Of a stretch of 12,676 nt of DNA, positions 1 through 7,584 are shown in pieces. The number at the start of each line of letters is the position of its first letter. Within the stretch, counting starts at the first letter, position 1. Origin of the DNA: Candidatus Dormiibacterota bacterium (GTDB taxonomy: Bacteria; Chloroflexota; Dormibacteria; Aeolococcales; Bog-877); NCBI GenBank assembly GCA_003132265.1, contig PKXE01000095.1:1-12676 (forward strand), given 5' to 3'. The notes below the pieces were generated by a model. That model worked only from the letters and a program-made list of their open reading frames with translations, searched no databases and was not told the DNA's origin. The position numbers were made by a program, and so were the translations under genes.

Positions 1-2322
1 GAGATGCTGGGCAACTTCAGCTTCGGGGCCTACTTCAAAGAGGAGGCGATCGCCTACGCCTTCGAGCTGCTCACCCGCACCTTCGGCCTCGACCCGAGAC
101 GGCTCTATCCCAGCGTCCATCCAGGCGACGAGACCTCAGTTCAACTCTGGGAGAAGGTCGCTGGAATACCTCCGGAGCGCGTTACCCGCCTCGAGGAGAA
201 CTTCTGGCAGGCGGGACCGACCGGCCCCTGCGGGGTCGACAGCGAGATCTACTACGACCTGGGGGAGAGCTTCGGGGTGGGCGCGGATGAGCGCCCTGGC
301 CAGGGCGAGCGCTACCTCGAGTTCTGGAACCTGGTGTTCATGGACTCCGAGCGGCTGGCCGACGGCAGCACCCAGCCGCTGGCTCATCCCGGAGTGGACA
401 CAGGGATGGGCCTGGAGCGCATCGCGATGATCCTCCAGGGTGGCCGGTCGATATTTGACACCGACCTGTTCGCCCCGATTCGCGAGGATTTCGCCCGCCG
501 GGCCAGGAGCCTTGACGATGGCCCGGCGAGCCAGCGCGATCGCCATCTGCGCCGCCTCTCGGACCACGCCCGCGGCGCCTGCATGCTGATCGCGGACGGA
601 GTCCTGCCCTCCAACGAGGGGCGGGGCTACGTCCTGCGCCACCTGCTGCGGCGGGCCCTGGTGAGCTCGATGAGCCTGGACGTGGCGGGTGGGCTGGGCC
701 CGTGCGTGCCGGCGGTCGTCTCGATCCTAGGCGACACCTACTCGGAGCTGGCGAGCGGCGCCGAGCAGGTTCGGGCGGTCATCGAGCAGGAGGAGGCGCG
801 CTTCGAGGAAACCCTGGCCAGGGGTCTGGAGCAGTTCGAAACGGTGGTCAGTCGGTCGGAGGGTGGGGTGATCTCGGGGACCGACGCCTTCCGGCTTCAC
901 GACACGTACGGCTTCCCCCTGGAGCTGACCGAGGACCTGGCCGCGGCGAGAGGCGTCTTAGTGGACCGCGCCCAGGTCGATCTGCTGTTCCAGCAACAGC
1001 GGGAGCTGGCCCGGGCCAGCCGCTCCAGCCTTCCCCCCGGCTCAGCGCAACTGGACCTACCCCCGACCGCGTTTGTGGGGTACGAACAGATGGAGGCGCC
1101 AAGCCAGGTCTCCTTGCTGCTCAGAGATGGCGAGGTCGTGGAGCTAGCCGGGGTCGGAGAGGAGATCGACGTCGTCCTCCAGCAATCCCCGTTTTACGCC
1201 GAGGGCGGCGGCCAGGTGGGGGATCGCGGGAGGCTGGAGTGGGAGGGCGGAGCGGCCTTGGTGCTGGATACCACGGCACCCCAGCCGGGGGCCCGAGTCC
1301 ACCGCTGCCGGGTGCTCCAAGGTGAGCTCAAGACCGGAGCGGAGGTCGTCGCCCTAGTGGACCAGGTCCGTCGCTGCGGCTGTGCCGCCCACCATTCGGC
1401 GACCCACCTTCTGAATGCGGCCCTCCACCGCCAGCTGGGGGAGGGGGTGGTCCAGCGGGGCTCGCTGGTCTCCCCGGACCGGGCCACCTTCGACTTCAGC
1501 TGGCCGCGCGCTCTCGCCGGTGACGAACTGGTCGAGTTGGAGCGGCAGCTCAACTCCGCCATTAGGCACGATCTGGAGCGCCGAGTCGAGCTGCTCTCCC
1601 TTGATGAGGCCCGGCGCTCGGGTGCATTCGCCCTCCCGGAGGAGACCTACGGTGAGGAAGTGCGGGTGGTGAGCTTCGGCGCCTTCTCTAGAGAGCTCTG
1701 CGGAGGGACCCACGTGGAGCGCTCCGGCCGGATTGGCTTGGCCATCCTGACCGCCGAGCACAGCGTCGGCTCCGGGCTGCGCCGGATCGAGATGGTCGCG
1801 GGGGCGGCCGCCGAGCTTTGGTGGGAGGAGCAACGGAGCCAGGCGTCCGAGATAGCCAGGCAGCTGCGGGCACCGGCCAGCGAGGTCAGAGCCCGAGTCG
1901 AGGGCCTTCAAGAGCGGGTCCGGGACCTGGAGAGGGAGCTGGCTGAGGCCCGTCGCCGCGGTCCCAGTCCCGCCCAGGAGGCGGGGACCAGAGAGCAGAT
2001 CGGAGCGATCATCCTCGCCATCCTGGACCTCACCTCCAAGCTGGACCGGCGGGAGTTGCGCCGGCGAGCCGATGAGCTGCTTGCGGAAATCGGTCAGGGC
2101 TGCGCGCTGGTGCTGGCCGACTCGGACATGGTGCTTAAACTCTCTTCGGACCTGGTAGCTCGGGGGCTCAACGCCGGCCAGATTGCGCAGGACGCCTGTC
2201 GCCAATTCGGCGGTGGTGGCGGCACTGAGCAGCTCGGCCAGGGAGGAGTCTCGCCTGGCGGTCACGCCGCCGCGCTGGCGACGGTGCGTACCATCCTTGG
2301 GTCCAGTCTGGAGGAAGCTTGA
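1..2322 (+). CDS. alaS: Alanine--tRNA ligase (AlaRS), 5' partial
   Basis: Cytoplasmic class II synthetase that charges tRNA-Ala and clears mis-acylated Ser/Gly-tRNA. The window opens inside the conserved EMLGNFSFG motif, so the ATG at 4 is internal. By comparison with E. coli AlaRS about 90 N-terminal residues lie upstream. Visible in order: catalytic core (LEFWNLVFMD near 322-351; class II motif 3 GVDTGMGLERIA near 391-426), a tRNA-recognition region, the editing domain with zinc-type HxxxH (His codons 1393 and 1405) and CxxxH (Cys 1699, His 1711), a charged coiled coil (about 1840-1970), and a C-terminal DHHA1 domain with a Gly-rich FGGGGG stretch near 2206-2223. All editing metal ligands are present. 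Slightly odd: the usual GPCGPCSE-type loop reads GPCGVDSE (codons 223-246). The stop overlaps the next start by one base (TGATG). Identification is very secure. Confidence 0.97.
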   Translation, partial: EMLGNFSFGAYFKEEAIAYAFELLTRTFGLDPRRLYPSVHPGDETSVQLWEKVAGIPPERVTRLEENFWQAGPTGPCGVDSEIYYDLGESFGVGADERPGQGERYLEFWNLVFMDSERLADGSTQPLAHPGVDTGMGLERIAMILQGGRSIFDTDLFAPIREDFARRARSLDDGPASQRDRHLRRLSDHARGACMLIADGVLPSNEGRGYVLRHLLRRALVSSMSLDVAGGLGPCVPAVVSILGDTYSELASGAEQVRAVIEQEEARFEETLARGLEQFETVVSRSEGGVISGTDAFRLHDTYGFPLELTEDLAAARGVLVDRAQVDLLFQQQRELARASRSSLPPGSAQLDLPPTAFVGYEQMEAPSQVSLLLRDGEVVELAGVGEEIDVVLQQSPFYAEGGGQVGDRGRLEWEGGAALVLDTTAPQPGARVHRCRVLQGELKTGAEVVALVDQVRRCGCAAHHSATHLLNAALHRQLGEGVVQRGSLVSPDRATFDFSWPRALAGDELVELERQLNSAIRHDLERRVELLSLDEARRSGAFALPEETYGEEVRVVSFGAFSRELCGGTHVERSGRIGLAILTAEHSVGSGLRRIEMVAGAAAELWWEEQRSQASEIARQLRAPASEVRARVEGLQERVRDLERELAEARRRGPSPAQEAGTREQIGAIILAILDLTSKLDRRELRRRADELLAEIGQGCALVLADSDMVLKLSSDLVARGLNAGQIAQDACRQFGGGGGTEQLGQGGVSPGGHAAALATVRTILGSSLEEA
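2310..2316 (+). promoter_or_regulatory. Ribosome binding site for the FtsA/PilM-like gene
   Basis: GGAGGAA lies 5 bases before the ATG at 2322. It favours this ATG over the in-frame TTG at 2319 and lies inside the last codons of alaS, so the two genes are probably translationally coupled. Confidence 0.7.
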
Positions 2323-3599
2323 TGCCGCAGGCCCCGTCGGCGCGCCGGCAGCCCAGGACCCACGTGACCGCGCTCGACGTCGGCGCCCAGGTGATCAAGG
2401 CGCTGGTGCTCAAGAAAGAGGCTGGTGAGGCGATCGTGCTCGGTGTGGGACGCTCGGAGCAGGGTCCCGGCCAGTTCGATCCGGGGCAGCCGGTAGACGT
2501 GGAGTCGGTGCTCGAGGGCTGTCATGCCGCCTTGGAGGCCGCCGAGGACATGGCCGAGGTGATCCCGACCAGGGTGGTGGTCGGGATCGGTGGATCCCGG
2601 GTCAGGGCCATGAGCAACTCAGGCTCTCGGATCAGGGGCAGGCCCCAGGTGCGGATCTCCCGCCGCGAGCTGGACGACCAGGTGGAGGGGATCCAACGCC
2701 GGGCTCTGCGCGAGGCCCAGGCCCGCCTCGACGAGGAGTCATCGGGCGAGACCGACGGCGCGCTGCGGCTGGTGCACTCCTCGATCACCGGAGCCAAGGT
2801 GGACGGCCAGCCGGTCCTGGACCCGCTCCGCTACCAGGGGCAGAAGGTCGAGCTCACCGTGTTCAACACCTTCGCCACCGAGGGCCAGTACGCGGTCATT
2901 GACGAGATCGCCCAAGCACTGGATCTGGAGCTCTTGGAGACCGTGGCGGCGCCGTACGCACTGGCCCGGTTGGCATCGACCCCGGAGGTGTTGGAGTCGG
3001 GGGCCATCTTCATCGACATCGGGGCGAGGACCACGACCGTGAGCCTGGTCCGCAATGCCGTTCTGGAGTCCACCCGAATGTTCGAGCTGGGTGGGAGGGC
3101 CTTCACCCGCAAGCTGGCCCACGACATGGACCTGACCCTGCAGCTCGCCGAGAGCCTGAAGTTGCGTCATTCGGCAGGAGTCCTGGGCGGCCAGGAGGAG
3201 GCGGTGGTCCGCCGGGCCATGGGGGAGTCGGCCGAGGTGCTGGCCCAGGGGGTGGCGCTGGTGCTCCACGACCTCGCCAAGGGGCAGCCGCTGCCAACCG
3301 CGGTCCGGCTCTGTGGCGGCGGCGCTTTGCTTCCCGAGGTGATCGAGCAGCTCACCGTGCTGCGTTGGACCGACTACCTGCCGTTTGTCCAGCCCCCGAC
3401 CTTCCGCCAGCTCGGGCCGGAGGAGCTGACCGCGGTCCATGACACAACTGGGCTGCTGACCTCGCCCGCCGACGTGGTGCCGATGGGCGTCGCCTACCAG
3501 GGCTGCGGCCAGATCGAGGACGCCGCCGAGGAGGGTCCGGGCTTGGAGGGGATGCTGCGCAAGGTGGCCAAGGCGTTTCGGGGTACCGATGGCTCGTAA
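2322..3599 (+). CDS. FtsA/PilM-family actin-like ATPase (SHS2 domain)
   Basis: A 425-residue protein with the actin/Hsp70 fold signatures of the FtsA/PilM group. Phosphate loop 1 is ALDVGAQVIKALV (Asp19). An SHS2/1C-like region follows (about 65-190), ending in the FtsA-like stretch DPLRYQGQKVELTVFN. Phosphate loop 2 is IFIDIGARTTTVSLV (Asp232), and the adenosine motif is CGGGALLPE (331-339). The C-terminus ends in a short basic segment, LEGMLRKVAKAFRG, which could be an amphipathic membrane-targeting helix as in FtsA. Known members either tether FtsZ to the membrane (FtsA) or form the cytoplasmic PilM ring of type IV pili. Length fits FtsA (about 420) better than PilM (about 350). No ftsZ, pilN or pilO is adjacent; the next gene is a single-pass membrane protein that could be its partner. 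The fold is secure; the FtsA versus PilM choice is open. Confidence 0.85.
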   Translation: MPQAPSARRQPRTHVTALDVGAQVIKALVLKKEAGEAIVLGVGRSEQGPGQFDPGQPVDVESVLEGCHAALEAAEDMAEVIPTRVVVGIGGSRVRAMSNSGSRIRGRPQVRISRRELDDQVEGIQRRALREAQARLDEESSGETDGALRLVHSSITGAKVDGQPVLDPLRYQGQKVELTVFNTFATEGQYAVIDEIAQALDLELLETVAAPYALARLASTPEVLESGAIFIDIGARTTTVSLVRNAVLESTRMFELGGRAFTRKLAHDMDLTLQLAESLKLRHSAGVLGGQEEAVVRRAMGESAEVLAQGVALVLHDLAKGQPLPTAVRLCGGGALLPEVIEQLTVLRWTDYLPFVQPPTFRQLGPEELTAVHDTTGLLTSPADVVPMGVAYQGCGQIEDAAEEGPGLEGMLRKVAKAFRGTDGS

Positions 3600-3650
3600 C
3601 GAGGTGGTGAGAGCTGCCGTCGGCCATGCTGGGCGGGGGGCCTGAAAGCC

Positions 3651-5408
3651 ATGGCCAAGCTTCTTTACGTTGAACCGAGCGACGAGATAACCGATCTCGT
3701 CGACCGCATCCGGCGCGCTGAAGGGGACCGCGATCTGGTGTTCGTGGTGCCGCCGGATGGGCATGTCCTGCGCTCAGCCCTCGACATGCGTCTTTTGATG
3801 CAGTACACCCGCGGATTCCAGAAGCGGATTGCGCTTGTGACCGGGGACCCGCAGATCCAGGCACTGGCGATTCGGACCGGGTTCCCCACCTTCGCCTCGC
3901 TCGCCCGCCTGGAGCAGGGCGCACCGTTGCGCGGGGTTCCGGAAACCGCCGCCGGGGCGGGCGCGGCGGCGGTGGCGGCGGAGGCGGTCAGCCGGCGAGG
4001 GAGGGCTGGAGCCAAAGCCGCCGGAGGCGAGGAGCCGCCGAACACCCAGCTGGCGAAGCGCAGTCCCTCGGCGCTGCTCGCCGCCGGCACGGGCGGGGCA
4101 GCGACTTCATGGGCACGCATCCAGGAGTGGTGGGAGTCTCAGCGGGGCCGCAAGCGCACCATCGTGGCGGGAGCGGCGGCCGTTCTGGTGGTCCTGATTC
4201 TGCTGCTCTTCATCTTGCCGTCCGCCACCATTACCCTGGGCGTCCGGGCGCACCGGCTCGCCGACACCGCGACCATCCAGGGCAACGACGGTCCTTCGTC
4301 CGGCCGGACCCTGGACCAGATCTCGACGCGAGCGCTCCAGAGCGGCACCCTCACCAAGAACTTCACGGTGACTCCGAGCGGTACGCAAGCGCTGCCACCC
4401 GTGCCCGCGACGGGAGACTTGGAATTCTGCGGTAATACCGCAAGCCCCGGCGAGACTCTGTCGTTCACGGGCAACGCCCCCAACTTCATGGACACCACTA
4501 CCAGCGGGGTCAGTTTCACCACTACGACTGCCGGCGAGAGCCAGACGGTGGCGCTGCCGGACTGTTCGTCGGGCTATTCGCCGGGAGTCGCGGTGGAAGC
4601 CACCGCCAGCACCGTGGGCACCCAGGGGAACGTAGGCGCCTCGGAGTCGTGGACCTGGAGCAACGTCTCCTCCTCCAGCTGCGTCCAAACCTCAGGTTTG
4701 GGGTGCGCCCCCCTGAAGGGTGGGGTGCAGATCAAAAGTTCTGGGGCTATGAGTGGCGGGGTGGATGCCAAGACCCAGTCGGTGTTCTCACCGTCTGACG
4801 TCACCAGTGCTCAGTCGCAACAGCAGACTATCGACGCCAGCCTCACCAAAAAGGCCGAGGCCCAGGTGAAGCGATTGGCCGGAAAGGCGGTCATCGCTGA
4901 GGATTCGGCCGGCAATGGGATTCAGATCACGGTCACCAATCCCACCCTGCCGACCGGGTGCAACACCTCGGCGTCGACACCGTGCCCGGCCGCCACTGCC
5001 CAGTCCCTGACGGTCACTGTGACAGCAGGTGCTACTGCCTACAGTCCTGCCGATGCCAACGCGGCGGTGCTCCGGGACCTCAAGTCCAAGGTCCCGTCGG
5101 ATGCCGAACTGCTGGCCAACCCGAAGATCGGAACCCCCGAGGTGGTCTCGGCGGGAGCGGGTGGGACGGTGACGCTCACCGCCCACGCGGTTGGTTATTG
5201 GGCTCCCAAGCTGGACCTCAAGCCGTTCCAGAGCAAACTCGCTTTCATGGGCCCGGGAGCGGCCAAGACCTACCTGCTGTCGCAGCTCCCCGGGGCCAGC
5301 ACGGTCACGATCAAGCAGTCTCCGTACGGGCTGCCCTGGCTGCCGCTTCTGTCGGGCAACATCCATTTGGTTCGAGCCTCGCTTACCCAGGGGCACACCA
5401 CTGGCTAA
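3651..5408 (+). CDS. Single-pass membrane protein with exported baseplate J-like region
   Basis: A 585-residue protein of uncertain function. Residues 1-92 look like a small alpha/beta domain (hydrophobic strands LVFVVPPDG and RIALVTGDP). Residues 93-168 are an Ala/Gly-rich linker ending in a Trp/Arg patch. Residues 170-192 are one strong membrane helix preceded by RGRKR, giving an N-in, C-out topology. The rest (193-585) is Ser/Thr/Gly-rich and probably beta-rich. From memory the layout matches Chloroflexi and Patescibacteria proteins labelled 'baseplate J/gp47 family', but no sharp motif proves it. All six cysteines (260, 305, 344, 352, 437, 445) are on the exported side, with two C-x7-C pairs suggesting disulfide loops. 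The ATG at 3651 lacks a strong Shine-Dalgarno, with only a G-run at 3634-3640. The gene sits 51 bases after the ATPase gene and overlaps ruvX by 8 bases. The gene itself is secure; the family is moderate. Confidence 0.8.
   Translation: MAKLLYVEPSDEITDLVDRIRRAEGDRDLVFVVPPDGHVLRSALDMRLLMQYTRGFQKRIALVTGDPQIQALAIRTGFPTFASLARLEQGAPLRGVPETAAGAGAAAVAAEAVSRRGRAGAKAAGGEEPPNTQLAKRSPSALLAAGTGGAATSWARIQEWWESQRGRKRTIVAGAAAVLVVLILLLFILPSATITLGVRAHRLADTATIQGNDGPSSGRTLDQISTRALQSGTLTKNFTVTPSGTQALPPVPATGDLEFCGNTASPGETLSFTGNAPNFMDTTTSGVSFTTTTAGESQTVALPDCSSGYSPGVAVEATASTVGTQGNVGASESWTWSNVSSSSCVQTSGLGCAPLKGGVQIKSSGAMSGGVDAKTQSVFSPSDVTSAQSQQQTIDASLTKKAEAQVKRLAGKAVIAEDSAGNGIQITVTNPTLPTGCNTSASTPCPAATAQSLTVTVTAGATAYSPADANAAVLRDLKSKVPSDAELLANPKIGTPEVVSAGAGGTVTLTAHAVGYWAPKLDLKPFQSKLAFMGPGAAKTYLLSQLPGASTVTIKQSPYGLPWLPLLSGNIHLVRASLTQGHTTG
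5389..5393 (+). promoter_or_regulatory. Ribosome binding site deciding the ruvX CTG start
   Basis: AGGGG lies 7 bases before CTG 5401. It is the only ribosome binding site correctly placed for a protein beginning just ahead of the conserved RuvX core, and no ATG, GTG or TTG is available in that frame between 5194 and 5467. Confidence 0.5.
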
Positions 5409-5853
5409 GGCCGCTGGTCCGGCCCCGTCCGGAAGGATCCTGGCGCTGGACCCTGGGCGCGCGCGGGTGGGGGTGGCGGTGAGCGACGAGACCCGGACGA
5501 TCGCCCAGCCGCACTCGACAGTGGTGAGGCGGTCGGACCGGCGGGACCTTGACGAGATCGCGAGGCTGGTCCGGGAGTTGTCGGTCACTGAGATAGTTGT
5601 CGGTCTGCCGCTTCAGCTGGACGGCCGGGAGGGCGAGTCGGCGGGAGAGGCGCGTGGTTTCGGCGCCGCGGTGGCCCGAGCCACCGGGATCGAGGTCAGC
5701 TACTTGGACGAGCGGCTCACCACCAAGCAGGCGGAGCGGCATCTCATCGCCGCGGGGGCTTCGCGCGCGCGCCGCCGCCAGGTCGGGGACCAGGTGGCGG
5801 CGACTCTGATCCTGCAGCAGGCGCTGGCCGCTCCGGGGAGGCGGGCTAGGTGA
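5401..5853 (+). CDS. ruvX: RuvX/YqgF RNase H-like pre-16S rRNA nuclease
   Basis: Cytoplasmic RNase H-fold protein; YqgF in E. coli matures the 5' end of 16S rRNA, and the family was earlier proposed as a Holliday-junction resolvase. Family motifs in order: ILALDPGRARVGVAVSD (Asp17), VVGLPLQLDGREG (from about 66), YLDERLTT (Asp103, Glu104) and DQVAATLILQQAL (Asp130). These supply the expected acidic catalytic set. The start is unusual. The frame has an ATG only at 5191, which would add 70 residues of Arg/Ser/Pro-rich sequence unlike the family and lying wholly inside the upstream gene. CTG 5401, with AGGGG at 5389-5393, gives MAKAAGPAPSGRILALDPG and 150 residues, normal for RuvX. It overlaps the upstream gene by 8 bases and mltG by 4 (GTGA). 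Function is secure; the exact start is inferred. Confidence 0.9.
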   Translation: MAKAAGPAPSGRILALDPGRARVGVAVSDETRTIAQPHSTVVRRSDRRDLDEIARLVRELSVTEIVVGLPLQLDGREGESAGEARGFGAAVARATGIEVSYLDERLTTKQAERHLIAAGASRARRRQVGDQVAATLILQQALAAPGRRAR

Positions 5854-6878
5854 GACGTCACCCCGTGATCAGCTGTCTGTTGGTGCTGGTCGTGCTGGTG
5901 GTCGGCGCCGGTGCCGCGCTCGCGGTGGTGACCCGCAACGAGCTCTCCCCGGCGCAATCCACCCAGTCCCACAAGGTGCTGTTCACCGTCTCGAAGAACG
6001 AGTCCCTGAGCCAGGTCTCGGCCCACCTCCAGGCCCGCAAGCTGGTGCGCAGCGGTTTCTTTTTCAAGCTCTTCGCTGAGACCAAGGGTCTGCAGCGTGG
6101 CCTCAAGCCCGGCAAATTTGCGCTCGACCCGGCCATGGCGGTGCAGGAGATCGTGGATGTGCTCAAAGGACCCCCGCTGAGCCAGGCCATAAACGTCACC
6201 ATCCCCGATGGCCTGCGGGTAGCGCAGGAGGCGCAGCTGCTGCAATCTGAGGGCCTCTTCTCCGCGGCGAGTTATCTCAAGGTGGTGAACGCGCCCACCG
6301 CCGTCCCCGGCATCACCCCGCTCACGGGCACCCCCCAGGGGGCGGGGTGGGAGGGGCTCGCCTTTGGCGACACCTACCAGGTGCTCCCCCAGGTGACTCC
6401 CGATCAGCTGCTGCAGCGGCAGCTCCAGGACTTCGAAACCCGGGTTGGCCAGAGCGTCGCTAGTGGGGCGGCCAGCGTTGGGCTGACGCCCTATCAGGTG
6501 GTGGTGCTGGCGTCCATCGTCTCCGCCGAGGGTGCTACCGTCGCTGACCGAGGCTTGATTGCTGGGGTCTTTTTCAACCGGCTCCACATTGGGATGCCGC
6601 TGGAGAGTGACGTCACCGTTCTCTATGCCCAGTCGCTGACGGGGAACAACAGCACCAACGTCAACACCGAGTTCGCGTCCCCATACAACACCTACCTCAA
6701 CCCGGGCCTGCCCCCGGGACCCATCGACAGTCCGGGGATCACCGCCATCAACGCGGTTCTGCATCCCACCGCCAACAACAAATATTTCTACTTCCTGGCT
6801 CTGCCCAACGGTAAGGTGGAGTACAGCGTCACGCTGGCCGAACACAATGCCCAGATCCAGGAGGCCGGACTCGGATGA
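5850..6878 (+). CDS. mltG: Endolytic peptidoglycan transglycosylase MltG (YceG-like)
   Basis: A 342-residue membrane-anchored enzyme that cleaves nascent glycan strands and is thought to set their length. The N-terminus (about residues 5-27) is one hydrophobic anchor after MRRH. The extracytoplasmic part begins with a LysM-like/YceG N-terminal region (VSKNESLSQVSAHLQARKLVRS) and continues into the catalytic domain: LASIVSAEG with Glu227 aligned to the catalytic Glu of the family ASIVEKE motif (the first Glu is Ser here), FFNRLHIGMPLESDVTVLYA, and the terminal SPYNTYLNPGLPPGPI...NKYFYFLALPNGKVEYSVTLAEH block. The GTG start overlaps the ruvX stop (GTGA) and has GGGGAGG at 5835-5841, 8 bases upstream. 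ruvX-mltG adjacency is common in Gram-positive-type genomes. Confident call. Confidence 0.95.
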   Translation: MRRHPVISCLLVLVVLVVGAGAALAVVTRNELSPAQSTQSHKVLFTVSKNESLSQVSAHLQARKLVRSGFFFKLFAETKGLQRGLKPGKFALDPAMAVQEIVDVLKGPPLSQAINVTIPDGLRVAQEAQLLQSEGLFSAASYLKVVNAPTAVPGITPLTGTPQGAGWEGLAFGDTYQVLPQVTPDQLLQRQLQDFETRVGQSVASGAASVGLTPYQVVVLASIVSAEGATVADRGLIAGVFFNRLHIGMPLESDVTVLYAQSLTGNNSTNVNTEFASPYNTYLNPGLPPGPIDSPGITAINAVLHPTANNKYFYFLALPNGKVEYSVTLAEHNAQIQEAGLG

Positions 6879-6922
6879 GCCAGCGGTTGGGGCGTGAGCT
6901 CAGAGGACCTCGTCTCAGGTGA
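6875..6922 (+). CDS. Putative 15-codon bridging ORF between mltG and the peptidase gene
   Basis: ATG 6875 overlaps the mltG stop (ATGA), and its own TGA at 6920-6922 overlaps the GTG of the next gene (GTGA). A perfect AGGAGG lies at 6859-6864, 10 bases upstream. The peptide would be MSQRLGRELRGPRLR, very Arg-rich, with no known family. Its likely role, if translated, is to carry ribosomes into the weakly primed downstream gene by termination-reinitiation. An open frame this short can arise by chance in GC-rich DNA, and the AGGAGG also encodes part of MltG. Confidence 0.35.
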   Translation: MSQRLGRELRGPRLR

Positions 6923-7584
6923 CGTCCCTTGATGCGCTGGGGTGGGGCGTCCTAGGGCTCGTGGGGGGCGCCCTGATGGGCCAGCTGTCACTCTTCCTAG
7001 AGCGGCCGCTCCAGGAAGACGACCCGCCCCCCCGGCTCGGACCCGGCCCCTTGGAGCTGTTGGTGCTCCCGGTTCTGGGCTTTGTCGGGTTCGCCGCCTT
7101 TGCCTTGCGTCAGGGGATGGGGCCGGGCCTCTTGGTCCACAGCATCTGGATCCTGGTGCTGCTGCAGATCCTCGGTTTCGACCTCAAGCATCGGCTGGTC
7201 TTGGACGTGATCACCCTGCCGACCATCGGCCTGGCCTTGGTGCTGGCCAACCTCAGTCCTGACCTATCGGTGGTCCGGGCTCTCTTCGGGATCCTCTTGG
7301 GAGGTGTGCTGCTGCTTCCCTTCGCGGTGGTGAGCGAGCTCTTCCACAGTGGCCAGGGCTTCGGCTGGGGCGATGTCAAGCTGGGGATGATGATCGGGGC
7401 CATCACCGGGATGAGCCTCAACTACAGCGAGCTCTACGCGCTCTGGGCAATGATCGCCGGCATCATGATTGGTGGGGTGGTGACGATCCTGCTCTTGGTC
7501 ACCCGCCGGGTCAACTTCCGCGACGCTCTACCCTACGGGCCCTTTCTCGTCGCCGGGGCGGGGCTGATCCTCTACTTCATGTAG
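6919..7584 (+). CDS. A24-family prepilin peptidase-like membrane protein, cysteine-free
   Basis: A 221-residue polytopic membrane protein with about six to seven hydrophobic segments. Both aspartates of the A24 aspartic peptidase family are present: Asp88 in LGFDLKHRLVLDVITLP and Asp152 in GWGDVKLGMMIGA. The C-terminal PYGPFLVAGAGL matches the PilD fold. In PilD the N-terminal cytoplasmic loop carries two CxxC zinc pairs needed for N-methylation. Here the region after LMGQLSLFLERPLQ is short and the whole protein has no cysteine, so only cleavage seems likely. The GTG at 6919 is the first start after an in-frame TGA at 6895; its Shine-Dalgarno (AGAGG 6902-6906, 12 bases away) is poor. No prepilin, pilB or pilC is in view, so the substrate is unknown. 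The gene ends 12 bases from the convergent HD-GYP stop. Confidence 0.85.
   Translation: MTSLDALGWGVLGLVGGALMGQLSLFLERPLQEDDPPPRLGPGPLELLVLPVLGFVGFAAFALRQGMGPGLLVHSIWILVLLQILGFDLKHRLVLDVITLPTIGLALVLANLSPDLSVVRALFGILLGGVLLLPFAVVSELFHSGQGFGWGDVKLGMMIGAITGMSLNYSELYALWAMIAGIMIGGVVTILLLVTRRVNFRDALPYGPFLVAGAGLILYFM

Noticed and set aside
1354..2265. 303-residue ORF on the - strand inside alaS
   Set aside because: It is fully antisense to a conserved alaS region, has no family motif, and reflects the codon bias of GC-rich DNA.
3600..3650. GGCC...GGCC repeat as a terminator after the FtsA/PilM-like gene
   Set aside because: The stem is only four bases, there is no T-run, and the neighbouring genes look co-transcribed.
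2739..3764. 341-residue ORF on the - strand across the FtsA/PilM-like gene
   Set aside because: It is antisense to a clearly conserved ATPase; its His/Gln/Leu-rich composition is typical of a shadow frame.
5191..5400. ATG 5191 as the ruvX start
   Set aside because: It would add 70 Arg/Ser/Pro-rich residues not found in RuvX and almost entirely overlap the upstream gene in another frame.
5700..6845. 381-residue ORF on the - strand across mltG
   Set aside because: It is antisense to the MltG catalytic motifs, with no recognisable domain and no ribosome binding site worth noting.
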